NCBI RefSeq assembly: GCF_001983165.1
Contig: NZ_MNPU01000025.1
Span: forward strand, 1-64,000
Direction of reading: 5' to 3'
Length of the DNA: 64,000 nucleotides
From: Pseudomonas gessardii
GTDB lineage: Bacteria > Pseudomonadota > Gammaproteobacteria > Pseudomonadales > Pseudomonadaceae
The notes under the pieces are model-generated. The model saw nothing but the letters and a program-made list of their open reading frames with translations. It searched no databases and was not told where the DNA came from. Every line of letters starts with the position of its first letter. The first letter of the stretch is position 1. Position numbers and translations under genes: made by a program. Of the stretch, positions 17,050 through 25,633 are shown in pieces.

Positions 17050-18219
17050 TCAGACCATTGCCGGGTCCGGCTCCAGGCCCATCAGTTCACGGCCCAGGAT
17101 CTGTGCGCAAACGTCATAGTCGGTGTAGGCATGGGCCCCGGCGAGGTGAACGTCGCGGAACAGGCGTTGCAGTTCGTTGGTTTCAAACCAGGCGCCACCG
17201 CCCGCCGCCTCCATCAGCCGATCCACCGCCTGGATGCACATCTTGGTGGCGTAGCCCTGGTTAGTCCGCCAGAACGCCAGGGTGCCGCGGCTTGGGTATT
17301 CATGGCGCGCGCTGTGCTCGGCGATCTCGTCCCAGCTTTTTTCCAGCAAGGCCCGTGCAGCGGCCACCTGGTGAGTGGATTCGGCCAGGCGCATCAACGC
17401 CGGGGTCGCAGCACCGACGGCCGCACCGGTATAGGCCCGCACGCGGTTTCTGGTTTTTTCGCGGAACACCTCAAGCATGCGCTCGGCGATCCCCAGGCTG
17501 ACCGTGGAAAAACCGCTGGCAAAATACGGACGGTACGGCGCGAAGAAAATCCTGCTGTCGGGATACAGGCCAAAGCCCGCCGACTGGCCTTCCATCATGT
17601 CCTTGGCCTTCTGGATACGGTGCTCGGGCACAAAGGCCTGGTCAACGAGCAAGGTCTTGCTGCCGCTGCCACGCATGCCTACCGCATACCAGTCGTCACG
17701 AATCTGATAGTCACTGCGCGGGAGCACGGCGAAGCAATAATCCTGGGTGCCTTCGGCGTTTTTGCGGCGAAAACCCATGATCGCCCACTCGGCATGGTCA
17801 CAGCCCGAACTCCAGCCCATCTCGCCGCTGAAGGTCACGCCACCCGGCACTTCTTCGGTACGGCCGAACGGCGCGATGCTGCTGCTGGCCGTGGCGTCGG
17901 GGTCGTTGCCCCAGACTTCATCCTGCAACTTTGCCGCAAACATCGCCATCTGATGACTGTGGGTACACAGCAGGCTCATGGCCCACGCGGTGCTCGCACA
18001 AGAACCGGCCAACAGGGCAATGCACTGGGCAAACTGTGGCAGGGAGATTTCCATGCCGCCGTACTTTTTCGGCAAGAACGCCCGGTGCATGCCGATGCCC
18101 TTGAGCAACGCGATATTCTCGGCAGGCACGCTGCGGTCTTTCTCGGCGGCGAAGGCATTGGCAGCGATGGCGGGCAAGACCGACTTGAGGTCTTCGAGCA
18201 GAGGATTTGGCTTTTTCAT
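17050..18219 (-). CDS. p-Hydroxyphenylacetate 3-hydroxylase, oxygenase C2
   Basis: A 389-residue group D flavin monooxygenase with the acyl-CoA-dehydrogenase fold. It hydroxylates p-hydroxyphenylacetate to homoprotocatechuate using reduced flavin from C1. Long stretches match what I recall of the A. baumannii C2 protein: LLCTHSHQ, DPDATASSSIAPFG, GWSSGCDHAEWAI, KAKDMMEGQSAGFGLYPDS, YRPYFASGFS and the C-terminal QILGRELMGLEPDPAMV. Ser and His residues of the C2 active site are in the GSGSK and CTHSHQ contexts. The start at 18219 has AAGAGA upstream; a longer frame to 18276 has no good ribosome site. It is transcribed with C1. No homoprotocatechuate ring-cleavage genes lie next to it. Confidence 0.92.
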   Translation of the reverse strand: MKKPNPLLEDLKSVLPAIAANAFAAEKDRSVPAENIALLKGIGMHRAFLPKKYGGMEISLPQFAQCIALLAGSCASTAWAMSLLCTHSHQMAMFAAKLQDEVWGNDPDATASSSIAPFGRTEEVPGGVTFSGEMGWSSGCDHAEWAIMGFRRKNAEGTQDYCFAVLPRSDYQIRDDWYAVGMRGSGSKTLLVDQAFVPEHRIQKAKDMMEGQSAGFGLYPDSRIFFAPYRPYFASGFSTVSLGIAERMLEVFREKTRNRVRAYTGAAVGAATPALMRLAESTHQVAAARALLEKSWDEIAEHSARHEYPSRGTLAFWRTNQGYATKMCIQAVDRLMEAAGGGAWFETNELQRLFRDVHLAGAHAYTDYDVCAQILGRELMGLEPDPAMV

Positions 18220-18465
18220 GGGCGGTCTCTTTATTATTGGATATCCCCATTCCTGGCCGGCCTGTGCCCTGTTCACTCGACAGGAGGCTTAAAACAACCG
18301 GGAACGTTCGTAATGACGGGCCCAGTATGTGGCGCTTGGTCGCAGCGCAAAATGCACGTTCCAGATGGAAGATGGTACTTTTCATGGCCCACAGAAAAGC
18401 CGCCGCAAAAACTGCGACGGCTTGGCCGGGGTGGAACATTTCGCGCTCAACCACCGAAGATCCAA
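18220..18465 (-). promoter_or_regulatory. Upstream region of HPAH operon
   Basis: This gap must contain the promoter of the C2-C1 operon. I see no gene and no convincing operator. A sigma-54-like TGG...TGC pattern was checked and rejected because its spacing is 12, not 10. Confidence 0.3.
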
Positions 18466-19215
18466 TATGGGAGCTGGCTTGAACTGCGATAGCGTCGGTA
18501 CGACCAATATTGATATTGACTGATCTGCCGCCATCGCAGCCTCGCTGGGGCTCGACAGCTCCCACATTTGATCCGGGTGACACCAGGACTCAGCGCATGA
18601 TCTTGTCGAGCCGAATCCCTGTGGGAGCTGTCGAGCCCCGGCGAGGCTGCGATAGGATCGACTCGGTCCACCTGCAAAATCGAGGTGCCTGCATCGCCGC
18701 CTCGCTAAAGCTCGACAGTTCCCACATTTGACCCGGGTGACACCCAGGGCTCAGTGCACTGTCCCTTGTCGAGCCAAATCCCTGTGGGAGCTGTCGAGCC
18801 CCGGCGAGGCTGCGATGGGATCGACTCGGTCCACCTGCAAAATCGAGGTGCCTGCATCGCAGCCTCGCTAAAGCTCGACAGCTCCCACATTTGACCCGGG
18901 TAACACCCAGGGCTCAGTGCACTGTCCCTTGTCGAGCCGAATCCCTGTGGGAGCTGTCGAGCCCCGGCGAGGCTGCGATAGGATCGACTCGGTCCACCTG
19001 CAAAATCGAGGTGCCTGCATCGCAGCCTCGCTAAAGCTCGACAGCTCCCACATTTGACCCGGGTGACACCCAGGGCTCAGTGCACTGTCCCTTGTCGGTC
19101 CGAATCCCTGTGGGAGCTGTCGAGCCCCGGCGAGGCTGCGATAGGATCGACTCGGTCCACCTGCAAAATCGAGGTGCCCGCATCGCAGCCTCGCTAAAGC
19201 TCGACAGTTCCCACA
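18466..19215. repeat. Tandem REPIN array, 163-bp period
   Basis: Four nearly identical REPINs are repeated in tandem. Each begins with GTGGGAGCTGTCGAGC and ends about 105 bases later with the inverted copy GCTCGACAGCTCCCAC. The forward arms start at 18621, 18784, 18947 and 19110, giving a constant 163-base period including an identical 58-base linker. A diverged left half-element (inverted arm at 18533-18565) and a different REP arm (GGGAGCTGGCTTG at 18468) precede them. The array fills the gap between the HPAH operon and the end of xenA. REPINs are normally single; the exact period points to unit duplication by recombination or slippage. No RAYT transposase gene is in the window. Confidence 0.92.
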
Positions 19216-19229
19216 AGAGCCCGCGGGCC

Positions 19230-20321
19230 TTAGCGATAGCGCTCAAGCCAGTGCGCGTACGGCGCCGGCAGGGTCCAGGAGGCTTTGTCCACGCCCAGTT
19301 CCTTGGCGGCGAAGTATGCCCAGTGTGGGTCGGCCAGGTGTGCACGGCCCACGGAGACCAGGTCCAGTTGACCGGCCTGCAGCGCGCCTTCGGCCAGTTG
19401 CGGCGTACCAAAACCCCAGGCCGAGGTGACCGGCAAACCGGCTTCGCGGCGGACGCGCTCGGCAATCGGCCCCATAAAGGCCGGGCCCCAGGGGATCGCG
19501 GTGTCGGGGATGGTAAAGCCGACACTGACGCTCAACAAATCCAGGCCGCCGGCCTTGAAGCGCCGGGCCAGTTCGATGGATTCCTCCAGGGTCTGCTCGT
19601 CGCGCCCGTCATATTCGAGAACCCCGAAACGCGCGGTCAGCGGCAGGTTTTCCGGCCAGACTTCACGCACCGCCGCGAGGGTTTCCAGCAGGAAACGGCT
19701 GCGGTTATCGAAGCTGCCACCGTAGGCATCGGTGCGCTGGTTGGAGTGTTCGGAGAAAAAGCTCTGGCCCAGGTAACCGTGGGCAAAATGCAGTTCGATC
19801 CATTCAAAACCGGCGTCGCGGGCACGCCGTGCGGCCTCGACGAAGTCCTGCTGCACCCGGGCGATATCGTCCAGGGTCATGGCCTGGGGAACCGTCGGCA
19901 GGTTCGCGCCAAACGCGATCGCCGAGGGGGCCAGGGTTTGCCAGCCACGGGCGTCACCGGCGGGGATATGGTCGTCACCTTCCCACGGGCGGTTGGCGCT
20001 GGCCTTGCGCCCGGCGTGGGCGATCTGGATGCCGGGCACCGAACCTGCCGCCTTGATCGCTTGCACCATGGGCACAAAGGCCTGGGCATGGGCATCGCTC
20101 CAGATACCGGCGCAACCAGGGGTGATACGGCCTTCAGGGGCCACGGCGGTCGCCTCGACTACCACCAGGCCGGCACCGCCACGGGCCAGGCCGGCGAGGT
20201 GGACATGATGCCAGTCGTTGACCAGGCCGTCTTCGGCCATGTATTGGCACATCGGCGGAATGGCGATGCGATTGCGCAACGTCACGTCTTTGAGCGTGAA
20301 GGGTTCAAATAATGCAGCCAT
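19230..20321 (-). CDS. xenA: Xenobiotic reductase A, old yellow enzyme family
   Basis: A 363-residue FMN-dependent NAD(P)H reductase of the XenA/YqjM branch that reduces enones, nitrate esters and other electron-poor alkenes. Length equals that of P. putida XenA, and the sequence matches it almost throughout from memory, for example RNRIAIPPMCQYMAEDG with the FMN-tuning Cys at position 25, HAGRKAS, ELHFAHGYLGQSFFSEHSN with the substrate-binding His-x-x-His, and the final TLPAPYAHWLERYR carrying the Trp that enters the partner's active site. The start at 20321 is set by homology. It is divergent from an ArsR gene, with a perfect palindrome between, which implies induction by reactive electrophiles or oxidants. 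Confidence 0.95.
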   Translation of the reverse strand: MAALFEPFTLKDVTLRNRIAIPPMCQYMAEDGLVNDWHHVHLAGLARGGAGLVVVEATAVAPEGRITPGCAGIWSDAHAQAFVPMVQAIKAAGSVPGIQIAHAGRKASANRPWEGDDHIPAGDARGWQTLAPSAIAFGANLPTVPQAMTLDDIARVQQDFVEAARRARDAGFEWIELHFAHGYLGQSFFSEHSNQRTDAYGGSFDNRSRFLLETLAAVREVWPENLPLTARFGVLEYDGRDEQTLEESIELARRFKAGGLDLLSVSVGFTIPDTAIPWGPAFMGPIAERVRREAGLPVTSAWGFGTPQLAEGALQAGQLDLVSVGRAHLADPHWAYFAAKELGVDKASWTLPAPYAHWLERYR

Positions 20322-20357
20322 GGGAATGCTCCTGAAACGAGGGTGATGTTTGATTCG

Positions 20358-20381
20358 ATAGTTCGATCTTAATCGAACTAT
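20358..20381. promoter_or_regulatory. Perfect palindromic operator between xenA and arsR-type gene
   Basis: Arms ATAGTTCGAT (20358-20367) and ATCGAACTAT (20372-20381) are exact reverse complements around the spacer CTTA. It sits 36 bases upstream of xenA and just upstream of the ArsR-family gene, as expected for a repressor site controlling both. Confidence 0.7.
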
Positions 20382-20403
20382 GGTAATCAATGCCAGCCCT
20401 GTT

Positions 20404-20715
20404 ATGATTCGCCGCATGCGAGCATTCAAACACCCCGCCCCCGAAGACCTGACCCTCGAACGCCTGCTCTATGCGTTGAGTGACCCGGTGCGCCTGGACA
20501 TTGTGCGCTGCCTGGCCGACGTGGAAGAGGCCAGTTGCGGCGAGCTGGACGGCGGGCGGCCGAAGTCCAGCATGTCTCACCACTTCCGGGTGCTGCGCGA
20601 TGCCGGGCTGGTGCATACCCGCAGCGTTGGCACCAGCCATATGAATTCGTTGCGGGCGGATGTGCTGGCCGCGCGGTTTCCCGGGTTGCTGGAGAGTATT
20701 CTGGCCCAGCAATGA
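20404..20715 (+). CDS. ArsR-family transcriptional repressor
   Basis: A roughly 100-residue winged-helix protein with LERLLYALSDPVRLDIVRCLAD and KSSMSHHFRVLRDAGLVHTR, the ArsR recognition helix. There is a single Cys (SCGEL, near the start of the DNA-binding region) and no CxCxxC metal motif, so it may sense an electrophile or redox state rather than metal. Possible starts are 20380, 20404 and 20416; 20380 lies inside the palindromic operator and is unlikely. Divergent from xenA and probably its repressor. Convergent with the next gene. Confidence 0.85.
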   Translation: MIRRMRAFKHPAPEDLTLERLLYALSDPVRLDIVRCLADVEEASCGELDGGRPKSSMSHHFRVLRDAGLVHTRSVGTSHMNSLRADVLAARFPGLLESILAQQ

Positions 20716-20747
20716 GTCTTGCACGATCGCTTGTCAGCGCCTGCGAC

Positions 20748-23312
20748 CTAATCCGTGCAGCCCGCGATCAACTCACCGATCGCCTGGGCATTCATCGGCA
20801 CACTGAGGTAAAAGCCCTGCGCTTCATCGCACTGCACATCCTTCAACGCCTTGAGCTGGTCGATGGTTTCCACGCCTTCGGCGGTCACCGTCAGCGACAG
20901 CGCGCGGCCCAGGCCGACAATCGCCTGGATGATCGACTGATCGCCACCGCTGGCCGTCAGGCCACCGACAAAGCTGCGGTCGATCTTCAGCCCGTCGAAG
21001 GGGAATGAACGCAGGTAACTCAGTGATGAGTAGCCGGTGCCAAAGTCATCCATCAGCAAGCGCACGCCCAGGGCCTTGAGGCCTTGCATGATGTTCAAGG
21101 CCACTTTTTCGTCGTTGAGCATCACGCTTTCAGTCAACTCCAGCTCCAGCCGCGCCGGGTTCAAGCCGGTCTCGACCAGCACCGCCTTGACCCGCGCCAC
21201 CAAGTGCCCGCGCTGGAACTCGGTGGAGGACAGGTTGACCGAGATCATCACCTCCTCAGGCCAGCCAGCGGCCGCCCGGCAGGCCGTGTACAGCACCCAA
21301 TTGCTCAACGGCAGGATCAGCCCGGTTTCCTCGGCGATGGGGATAAACACATCAGGCCCCAGCAACCCGCGCCTTGGGTGCTGCCAACGCACCAAGGCCT
21401 CGGCGCCGGCCAGGCGCTTGTCTTCAATGCGGTAGCGCGGCTGGTAATCCAGGCGCAGCTCGCCGTTCTTGATTGCATGACGCAAATCGGCTTCCAACTG
21501 GCGCCGCTCGATGATGCGTGCGTTCATGTCGCCCGCATAAAAACGCCAGGTATTGCGTCCTCCGTCCTTGGCCTCGTAGAGCGCGATATCGGCATAGCGC
21601 AGCAGTTCTTCGGCCTGGATCGCATCGGCCGGCGCCATGGCAATCCCAATACTGGCACTGATAAATACTTCGTGCTCGGCGAGGTAAAACGGCTGCTCGA
21701 TACCATCGATCAGGCGCCGGCACAAGCTTTCCACCTCCAGCGGCGAGCTCATGTCGGCCACCACCAACATAAATTCATCACCGCCTATGCGCGCCACCAG
21801 GTCGTCACCGCGCAGGCAGCCCTGCAAGCGCCGGGATACCTGGTTGAGCACATCATCACCGGCGGCGTGCCCCAGCAGGTCATTGACCGGCTTGAAGCGA
21901 TCAAGGTCGATACTGAGCATCACCAACGGCCTTTCCAGGGTCGGCACCGCCTTGAGTTTGCCTTCCAGGAACTCTTGCATGCGCGTGCGGTTGGCCAGGC
22001 CGGTCAAGGCATCGTGTTGCGACAGGTATTCAATGCGTCGCCGTGCCTCGACCTCTTCGGTGATATCGCTGGCCGTGCCCCGATAGCCCTGGCCCGGGAT
22101 CTCACGCACCGACAGCCGGCAGATGCGCAGTTCCCCGCCGCCACACAGGTAACTGCACTGTACGATGGCATTCGGGCGACGGGCATGGTCCTTGAACCAG
22201 GCGGACAACAGGCCCTGATCCGACGTCAGCAGGTCATCCGCCACCAGCCCCAGCCATTTGGCCCCGACAAGGCCGGTGATCACGTCAAAACGTTCCGACA
22301 GGTAGGTAAACCGCAGTTGGGTATCCACCTCCCAGATCCAGTCGGAGGCCGCCTCGGCCACATCGCGAAAGCGCTCCTCGCTCACCGCCAGCGCGGCGCG
22401 ACTGGCCTGCAGGGTCGCGTAGTTACTGTCCATGACCCGCGCGGCGGCGGTGCTGCGGCGCTGGATAACCCAGGCCATCAGGGTAAAGATCAGGCCGGCA
22501 ACAATCACCAGTGGCACGACCAGCACCAGCAACTGGTGCCCTGGATCATCCGCGGTCCATTGCACAACGCCTGCATTGTCCCTGAGGCTCAAACTCGACA
22601 CGCCCGCAGCTACCCCACCAGCCGGGACAACCCGCAAATCCTGCACACCAAACTCCTGGCCCAGTGCAGCCAGCCGTTGCGGCGCAAGCTTGGCAATGAA
22701 GATCAACACCGCGGCGGGCCCCGCCTCGGCCTTCACGTTCGGATCGATGCCCGGCGTAAGCGCTGCGGCGGCCAGCACCGCCAGCGTGCCGTCTGCCTGA
22801 ACCAGGCGGCTCAGCGCTTGACCGTTGACGGCGGCTTCCCGGGCCTGGGCCAGCAGGGGCTCGATCGGCATCGGCAACCAGTCCTGCACCGCAACGGCCT
22901 GCAACTGGCCTTCAATCACCGAATACACCGTGCGGCCGCTGGCATCGACCACAAAGACCCCCTCGAAGCCCAAGTCGGTAAATAGCGTCGAGCCCAGGTT
23001 TTGCCGGGCAAATGCCCAGTCCACATCCACCTGCTGATGCAGGTGGATGTAGGCATCCCCCCAGAACGCATAGTCCTTGACCGTAGAGGCAGCGACCTTT
23101 TCAACAGACTGCAGGGCGTTTTCGATATCGATCCGAGTGTGCTCGCCGGCATCGTGGTTCAGGTGAGCGGCAATCGAGACCAGCAACACCCCGACCAGCA
23201 GAAACATGGCCAGTAACAGCAGCGAACAGGCGAGCAGATAGGCCCGTGCGGTGGAGAGATTGGAAACTTTGCCTTTGAGCGACGACTTGGGATCAATGTT
23301 GAGCTTTTCCAT
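20748..23312 (-). CDS. CHASE4-PAS-GGDEF-EAL cyclic-di-GMP protein
   Basis: An 854-residue inner-membrane signalling protein. Two membrane helices (about residues 25-50 and 255-280) enclose a periplasmic CHASE4 domain (DYAFWGDAYIHLHQQVDVDW is typical). Next come a PAS domain (about 315-420), a GGDEF domain with intact RIGGDEF (about 500) and an EAL domain with AGAEALVRWQHP and DDFGTGYSSLSYLRSFPFDGLKIDRSF. Both catalytic motifs look complete, so it could make or break cyclic-di-GMP; in such dual proteins the phosphodiesterase activity often dominates with GGDEF acting as a GTP sensor. The stimulus is unknown. Encoded alone, convergent with the ArsR gene. Confidence 0.92.
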   Translation of the reverse strand: MEKLNIDPKSSLKGKVSNLSTARAYLLACSLLLLAMFLLVGVLLVSIAAHLNHDAGEHTRIDIENALQSVEKVAASTVKDYAFWGDAYIHLHQQVDVDWAFARQNLGSTLFTDLGFEGVFVVDASGRTVYSVIEGQLQAVAVQDWLPMPIEPLLAQAREAAVNGQALSRLVQADGTLAVLAAAALTPGIDPNVKAEAGPAAVLIFIAKLAPQRLAALGQEFGVQDLRVVPAGGVAAGVSSLSLRDNAGVVQWTADDPGHQLLVLVVPLVIVAGLIFTLMAWVIQRRSTAAARVMDSNYATLQASRAALAVSEERFRDVAEAASDWIWEVDTQLRFTYLSERFDVITGLVGAKWLGLVADDLLTSDQGLLSAWFKDHARRPNAIVQCSYLCGGGELRICRLSVREIPGQGYRGTASDITEEVEARRRIEYLSQHDALTGLANRTRMQEFLEGKLKAVPTLERPLVMLSIDLDRFKPVNDLLGHAAGDDVLNQVSRRLQGCLRGDDLVARIGGDEFMLVVADMSSPLEVESLCRRLIDGIEQPFYLAEHEVFISASIGIAMAPADAIQAEELLRYADIALYEAKDGGRNTWRFYAGDMNARIIERRQLEADLRHAIKNGELRLDYQPRYRIEDKRLAGAEALVRWQHPRRGLLGPDVFIPIAEETGLILPLSNWVLYTACRAAAGWPEEVMISVNLSSTEFQRGHLVARVKAVLVETGLNPARLELELTESVMLNDEKVALNIMQGLKALGVRLLMDDFGTGYSSLSYLRSFPFDGLKIDRSFVGGLTASGGDQSIIQAIVGLGRALSLTVTAEGVETIDQLKALKDVQCDEAQGFYLSVPMNAQAIGELIAGCTD

Positions 23313-23428
23313 AGCGCTCCAGGCACCGTAGCGACCTAAGAACCCGCACCGAAAATCACACCACGCACCCCGGGGTGCGCGACTACCTGCCCATAGACAA
23401 TAGACAATTTTTTGTGTTCCATCGAAGT

Positions 23429-24091
23429 TCAGGGTTTACCCAGCACCTTGCTGAAACGCTGAGCAGCCGGTTGCAACCAGCGCGCCTGCACCAGCAATGG
23501 GGTTACCGCAGCACCCGGTTCGACCTGCCCGTCCACCTGCAAACGCTGCGAGGCGGCCTCAACCTTGAAATGGTGCTCGCCAGGCCGTTGCACATCCGCC
23601 AACAGCCGCAGCCCATCCCGGCATTGCAGCGCGATCCGGGTGTCGCCCAGGTTGACCTGCCACGGGCTCAACACTGCCAGGTCGTGCCCCAGCAACTGGC
23701 CTTGGGTATGGACGCAACTCATTCCCGCGCCCTCGACCTGCAATTGCCCTTCCCAACGCCCATCCAGCACAAACATCGGCGCGGGCCAGGCGCTGACTGC
23801 GCGCGGTGCCAACTGCGCCTGCCAGTTCCATGGCCAGCCGTGAACCGACAACGCCCAGATGCGCTGTTGAAAGCCCAGGTTGATCTGCGCCGCCCACGGC
23901 CGGATTTTCCACTCCACCGGTCCCAGCGCACCGACACGTGCCGCACGGCCAGCCCACAGGCTACCCGCGACGCCGCTGGGCTGCCAGCCGGTCGGCCATG
24001 GCAACTGACGGGCAACGAAGGCCGCCGGCAACTCCAGCAGCACGGTCAGGCTGAACACCAAAACGCCCCAGAGGATGAGCGCGCGACTCAT
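23429..24091 (-). CDS. gspN: Type II secretion protein N
   Basis: A 220-residue inner-membrane-anchored protein with one N-terminal helix (ALILWGVLVFSLTVLLELPAAFVA) and the GspN-typical LPWPTGWQPSGVAGSLWAGRAARV segment; the rest is periplasmic beta-rich. GspN is an accessory component found in only some T2SS. Its start overlaps gspM by four bases. It is the last gene of the operon running down from 34192. Confidence 0.85.
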   Translation of the reverse strand: MSRALILWGVLVFSLTVLLELPAAFVARQLPWPTGWQPSGVAGSLWAGRAARVGALGPVEWKIRPWAAQINLGFQQRIWALSVHGWPWNWQAQLAPRAVSAWPAPMFVLDGRWEGQLQVEGAGMSCVHTQGQLLGHDLAVLSPWQVNLGDTRIALQCRDGLRLLADVQRPGEHHFKVEAASQRLQVDGQVEPGAAVTPLLVQARWLQPAAQRFSKVLGKP

Positions 24092-24519
24092 GGCCGCGCC
24101 GCCACGTCCAGGCTAAAGGCATAACCCTGGCCGCCGCCCTGCTCCAGGCTCCACTGCACGGGTCGCCCCCCTTGCTCCTGCACGGTGCGCAACAGTTGCT
24201 GCAGGGCCTGGGGGCCGGGCAGTTCGCCCTGCAATTGCCAGCGATCGCCCTGTTGTTCGACCCGGGTCAGCACCCATTGGCGCGACACGGCCAGGGCCTG
24301 CCATTGCTCGTTGGAAAACACCGCTGGCGGCGGCAGTGCGCCGGCCTGTTGCGCCAGCGCCTGCCACTGACGTGCCTCCTGCCAAGTCGCCAGCAGCGGG
24401 CGTGTCAACAGCACCAGTAATAACAGCAGCACCGTTGACCAGCCGGCCAGCAAGCCATAGCGCCGCTTGGCCGGCAGTTGGTTGAAGTGGGCCAGGTACG
24501 CCTGCATCCGTGCCTTCAT
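24088..24519 (-). CDS. gspM: Type II secretion protein M
   Basis: A 143-residue bitopic inner-membrane protein: short cytoplasmic tail, one helix (about residues 22-42) and a periplasmic ferredoxin-like domain ending in VQWSLEQGGGQGYAFSLDVAARP. It pairs with GspL in the assembly platform. Four-base overlaps with gspL and gspN indicate coupled translation. Assigned from position and architecture, as primary sequence is weakly conserved. Confidence 0.87.
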   Translation of the reverse strand: MKARMQAYLAHFNQLPAKRRYGLLAGWSTVLLLLLVLLTRPLLATWQEARQWQALAQQAGALPPPAVFSNEQWQALAVSRQWVLTRVEQQGDRWQLQGELPGPQALQQLLRTVQEQGGRPVQWSLEQGGGQGYAFSLDVAARP

Positions 24520-25619
24520 GGTTGTTCTCCCAGCTCAAAAGTCAGGTGCAATTGACCGGCGGCGCTTTGCGCCTCGTCAAGCCATTGGGCGCCAGCAGCC
24601 TGGGCCATGGCCTGCCATTCGGCGGGCAGCGGCTGGGGACCATTGCCGCGCAAGGCCAGGCGCCAATGGCTGCCGTCCAGTTCGATGCGCGCCACCGACC
24701 AGCCCGGCTGCTGCTGCAACCAGGCCGAGAATGCCTGCTCCAGGGCTACGATTTTTTGCTGACGCACCTGCCAGTCGCTCGCCTCACCCTGCACCCGCGC
24801 CAGCGCCGCACGCGCCTGTTGCGGGCTGTTCGCAGGCCCGGTCACCGCCCTGACCTGCGCCTTCCAGCCCTCGATCTGGCGCAGGCTCTGCACCAGATAC
24901 AGCGCACTCCAACAGGCGGCCAGTAGCACGCAACCCAGCAGCAAACGGCGCTGCATCCCACTCATCAATGGGGCCCGCTGCGGGCGGGCCGGCCGCGTGT
25001 TCTCCAACACGCTGGGCACCTGTTCCAGGCGCGCCAGACGCGACGGCCAGTCACCCTCAAGCGTCTCGGCAAGCAAGTCGCGCCAGGCCTGGGGCAGGCG
25101 TTCACCCAACACCGGCGGCCACACCAGCCATTGCCGGGAGTGCGCTTTAAGGCAGCGCACCTGCGCACGCCGCCACTCCACCACTTGCCCCGACTCGGGT
25201 GGCGGCAACAACTGCAACTCCGCCCAGCCGTGGATAATCTGCAGCCCAAGCGCGGCGCACTCGGCCAGCCATTGCTGGACCTGCTGGCGCTGCATCACCA
25301 GCAACTCCAGCTGCCCGGCCTCGCGGGACAGGCAACTGACCAGCAATGCTTCGGCGGGCTGCTGCGCATATTCTTCAAACAATTGCGGCCACTCGTGGCG
25401 CTTGAGCCCCGGCGGCGCCGGCAGGCAGAAATGGCTGCAATCGAGCGCTGGAATAATCAAGGCGCCCGGCAGTTGCAGCAGCGCGGACGGTGGAGGCCAG
25501 GTGCCGCTTGCGCAAGCCTGTTGCGCGCTGTAGTGCAACCACTGCCAACGGCCCTCGGCGGTGGCCGGCGGGCGCACCAGCAACCATTCCCGTGGCTTGG
25601 CGCGCAGACGTTCAAACAT
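24516..25619 (-). CDS. gspL: Type II secretion protein L
   Basis: A 367-residue assembly-platform protein: cytoplasmic actin-like domain (1-245) that recruits the GspE ATPase, one membrane helix (about residues 247-268, LLLGCVLLAACWSALYLV) and a periplasmic ferredoxin-like domain (about 300-367). Start chosen at 25619 because GGAG lies seven bases before it. An alternative ATG at 25637 overlaps the gspJ stop as ATGA and would add six residues. No gspK gene stands between gspJ and gspL, the usual place for it; gspK is at 36779. Confidence 0.87.
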   Translation of the reverse strand: MFERLRAKPREWLLVRPPATAEGRWQWLHYSAQQACASGTWPPPSALLQLPGALIIPALDCSHFCLPAPPGLKRHEWPQLFEEYAQQPAEALLVSCLSREAGQLELLVMQRQQVQQWLAECAALGLQIIHGWAELQLLPPPESGQVVEWRRAQVRCLKAHSRQWLVWPPVLGERLPQAWRDLLAETLEGDWPSRLARLEQVPSVLENTRPARPQRAPLMSGMQRRLLLGCVLLAACWSALYLVQSLRQIEGWKAQVRAVTGPANSPQQARAALARVQGEASDWQVRQQKIVALEQAFSAWLQQQPGWSVARIELDGSHWRLALRGNGPQPLPAEWQAMAQAAGAQWLDEAQSAAGQLHLTFELGEQP

Positions 25620-25633
25620 GCCTGCGCTCCGGC

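Noticed and set aside
18300-18420. Sigma-54 promoter (TGG...TGC) upstream of the HPAH genes
   Set aside because: The GG to GC distance is 12, not 10, and no bacterial enhancer-binding protein gene is nearby.
17041-18492. A 483-codon open frame on the plus strand
   Set aside because: It lies antisense to the C2 oxygenase gene and continues into the repeat region. The long frame is a by-product of high GC at third positions; the opposite strand has a strong family match.
18705-19053. Repeated small frames of about 61 codons in the repeat array
   Set aside because: They recur with the 163-base repeat unit and have no ribosome sites; they are parts of the REPINs.
18466-19215. CRISPR array
   Set aside because: The 163-base period, the internal inverted structure and identical 'spacers' are those of REPINs. 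There are no short direct repeats with unique spacers and no cas genes.
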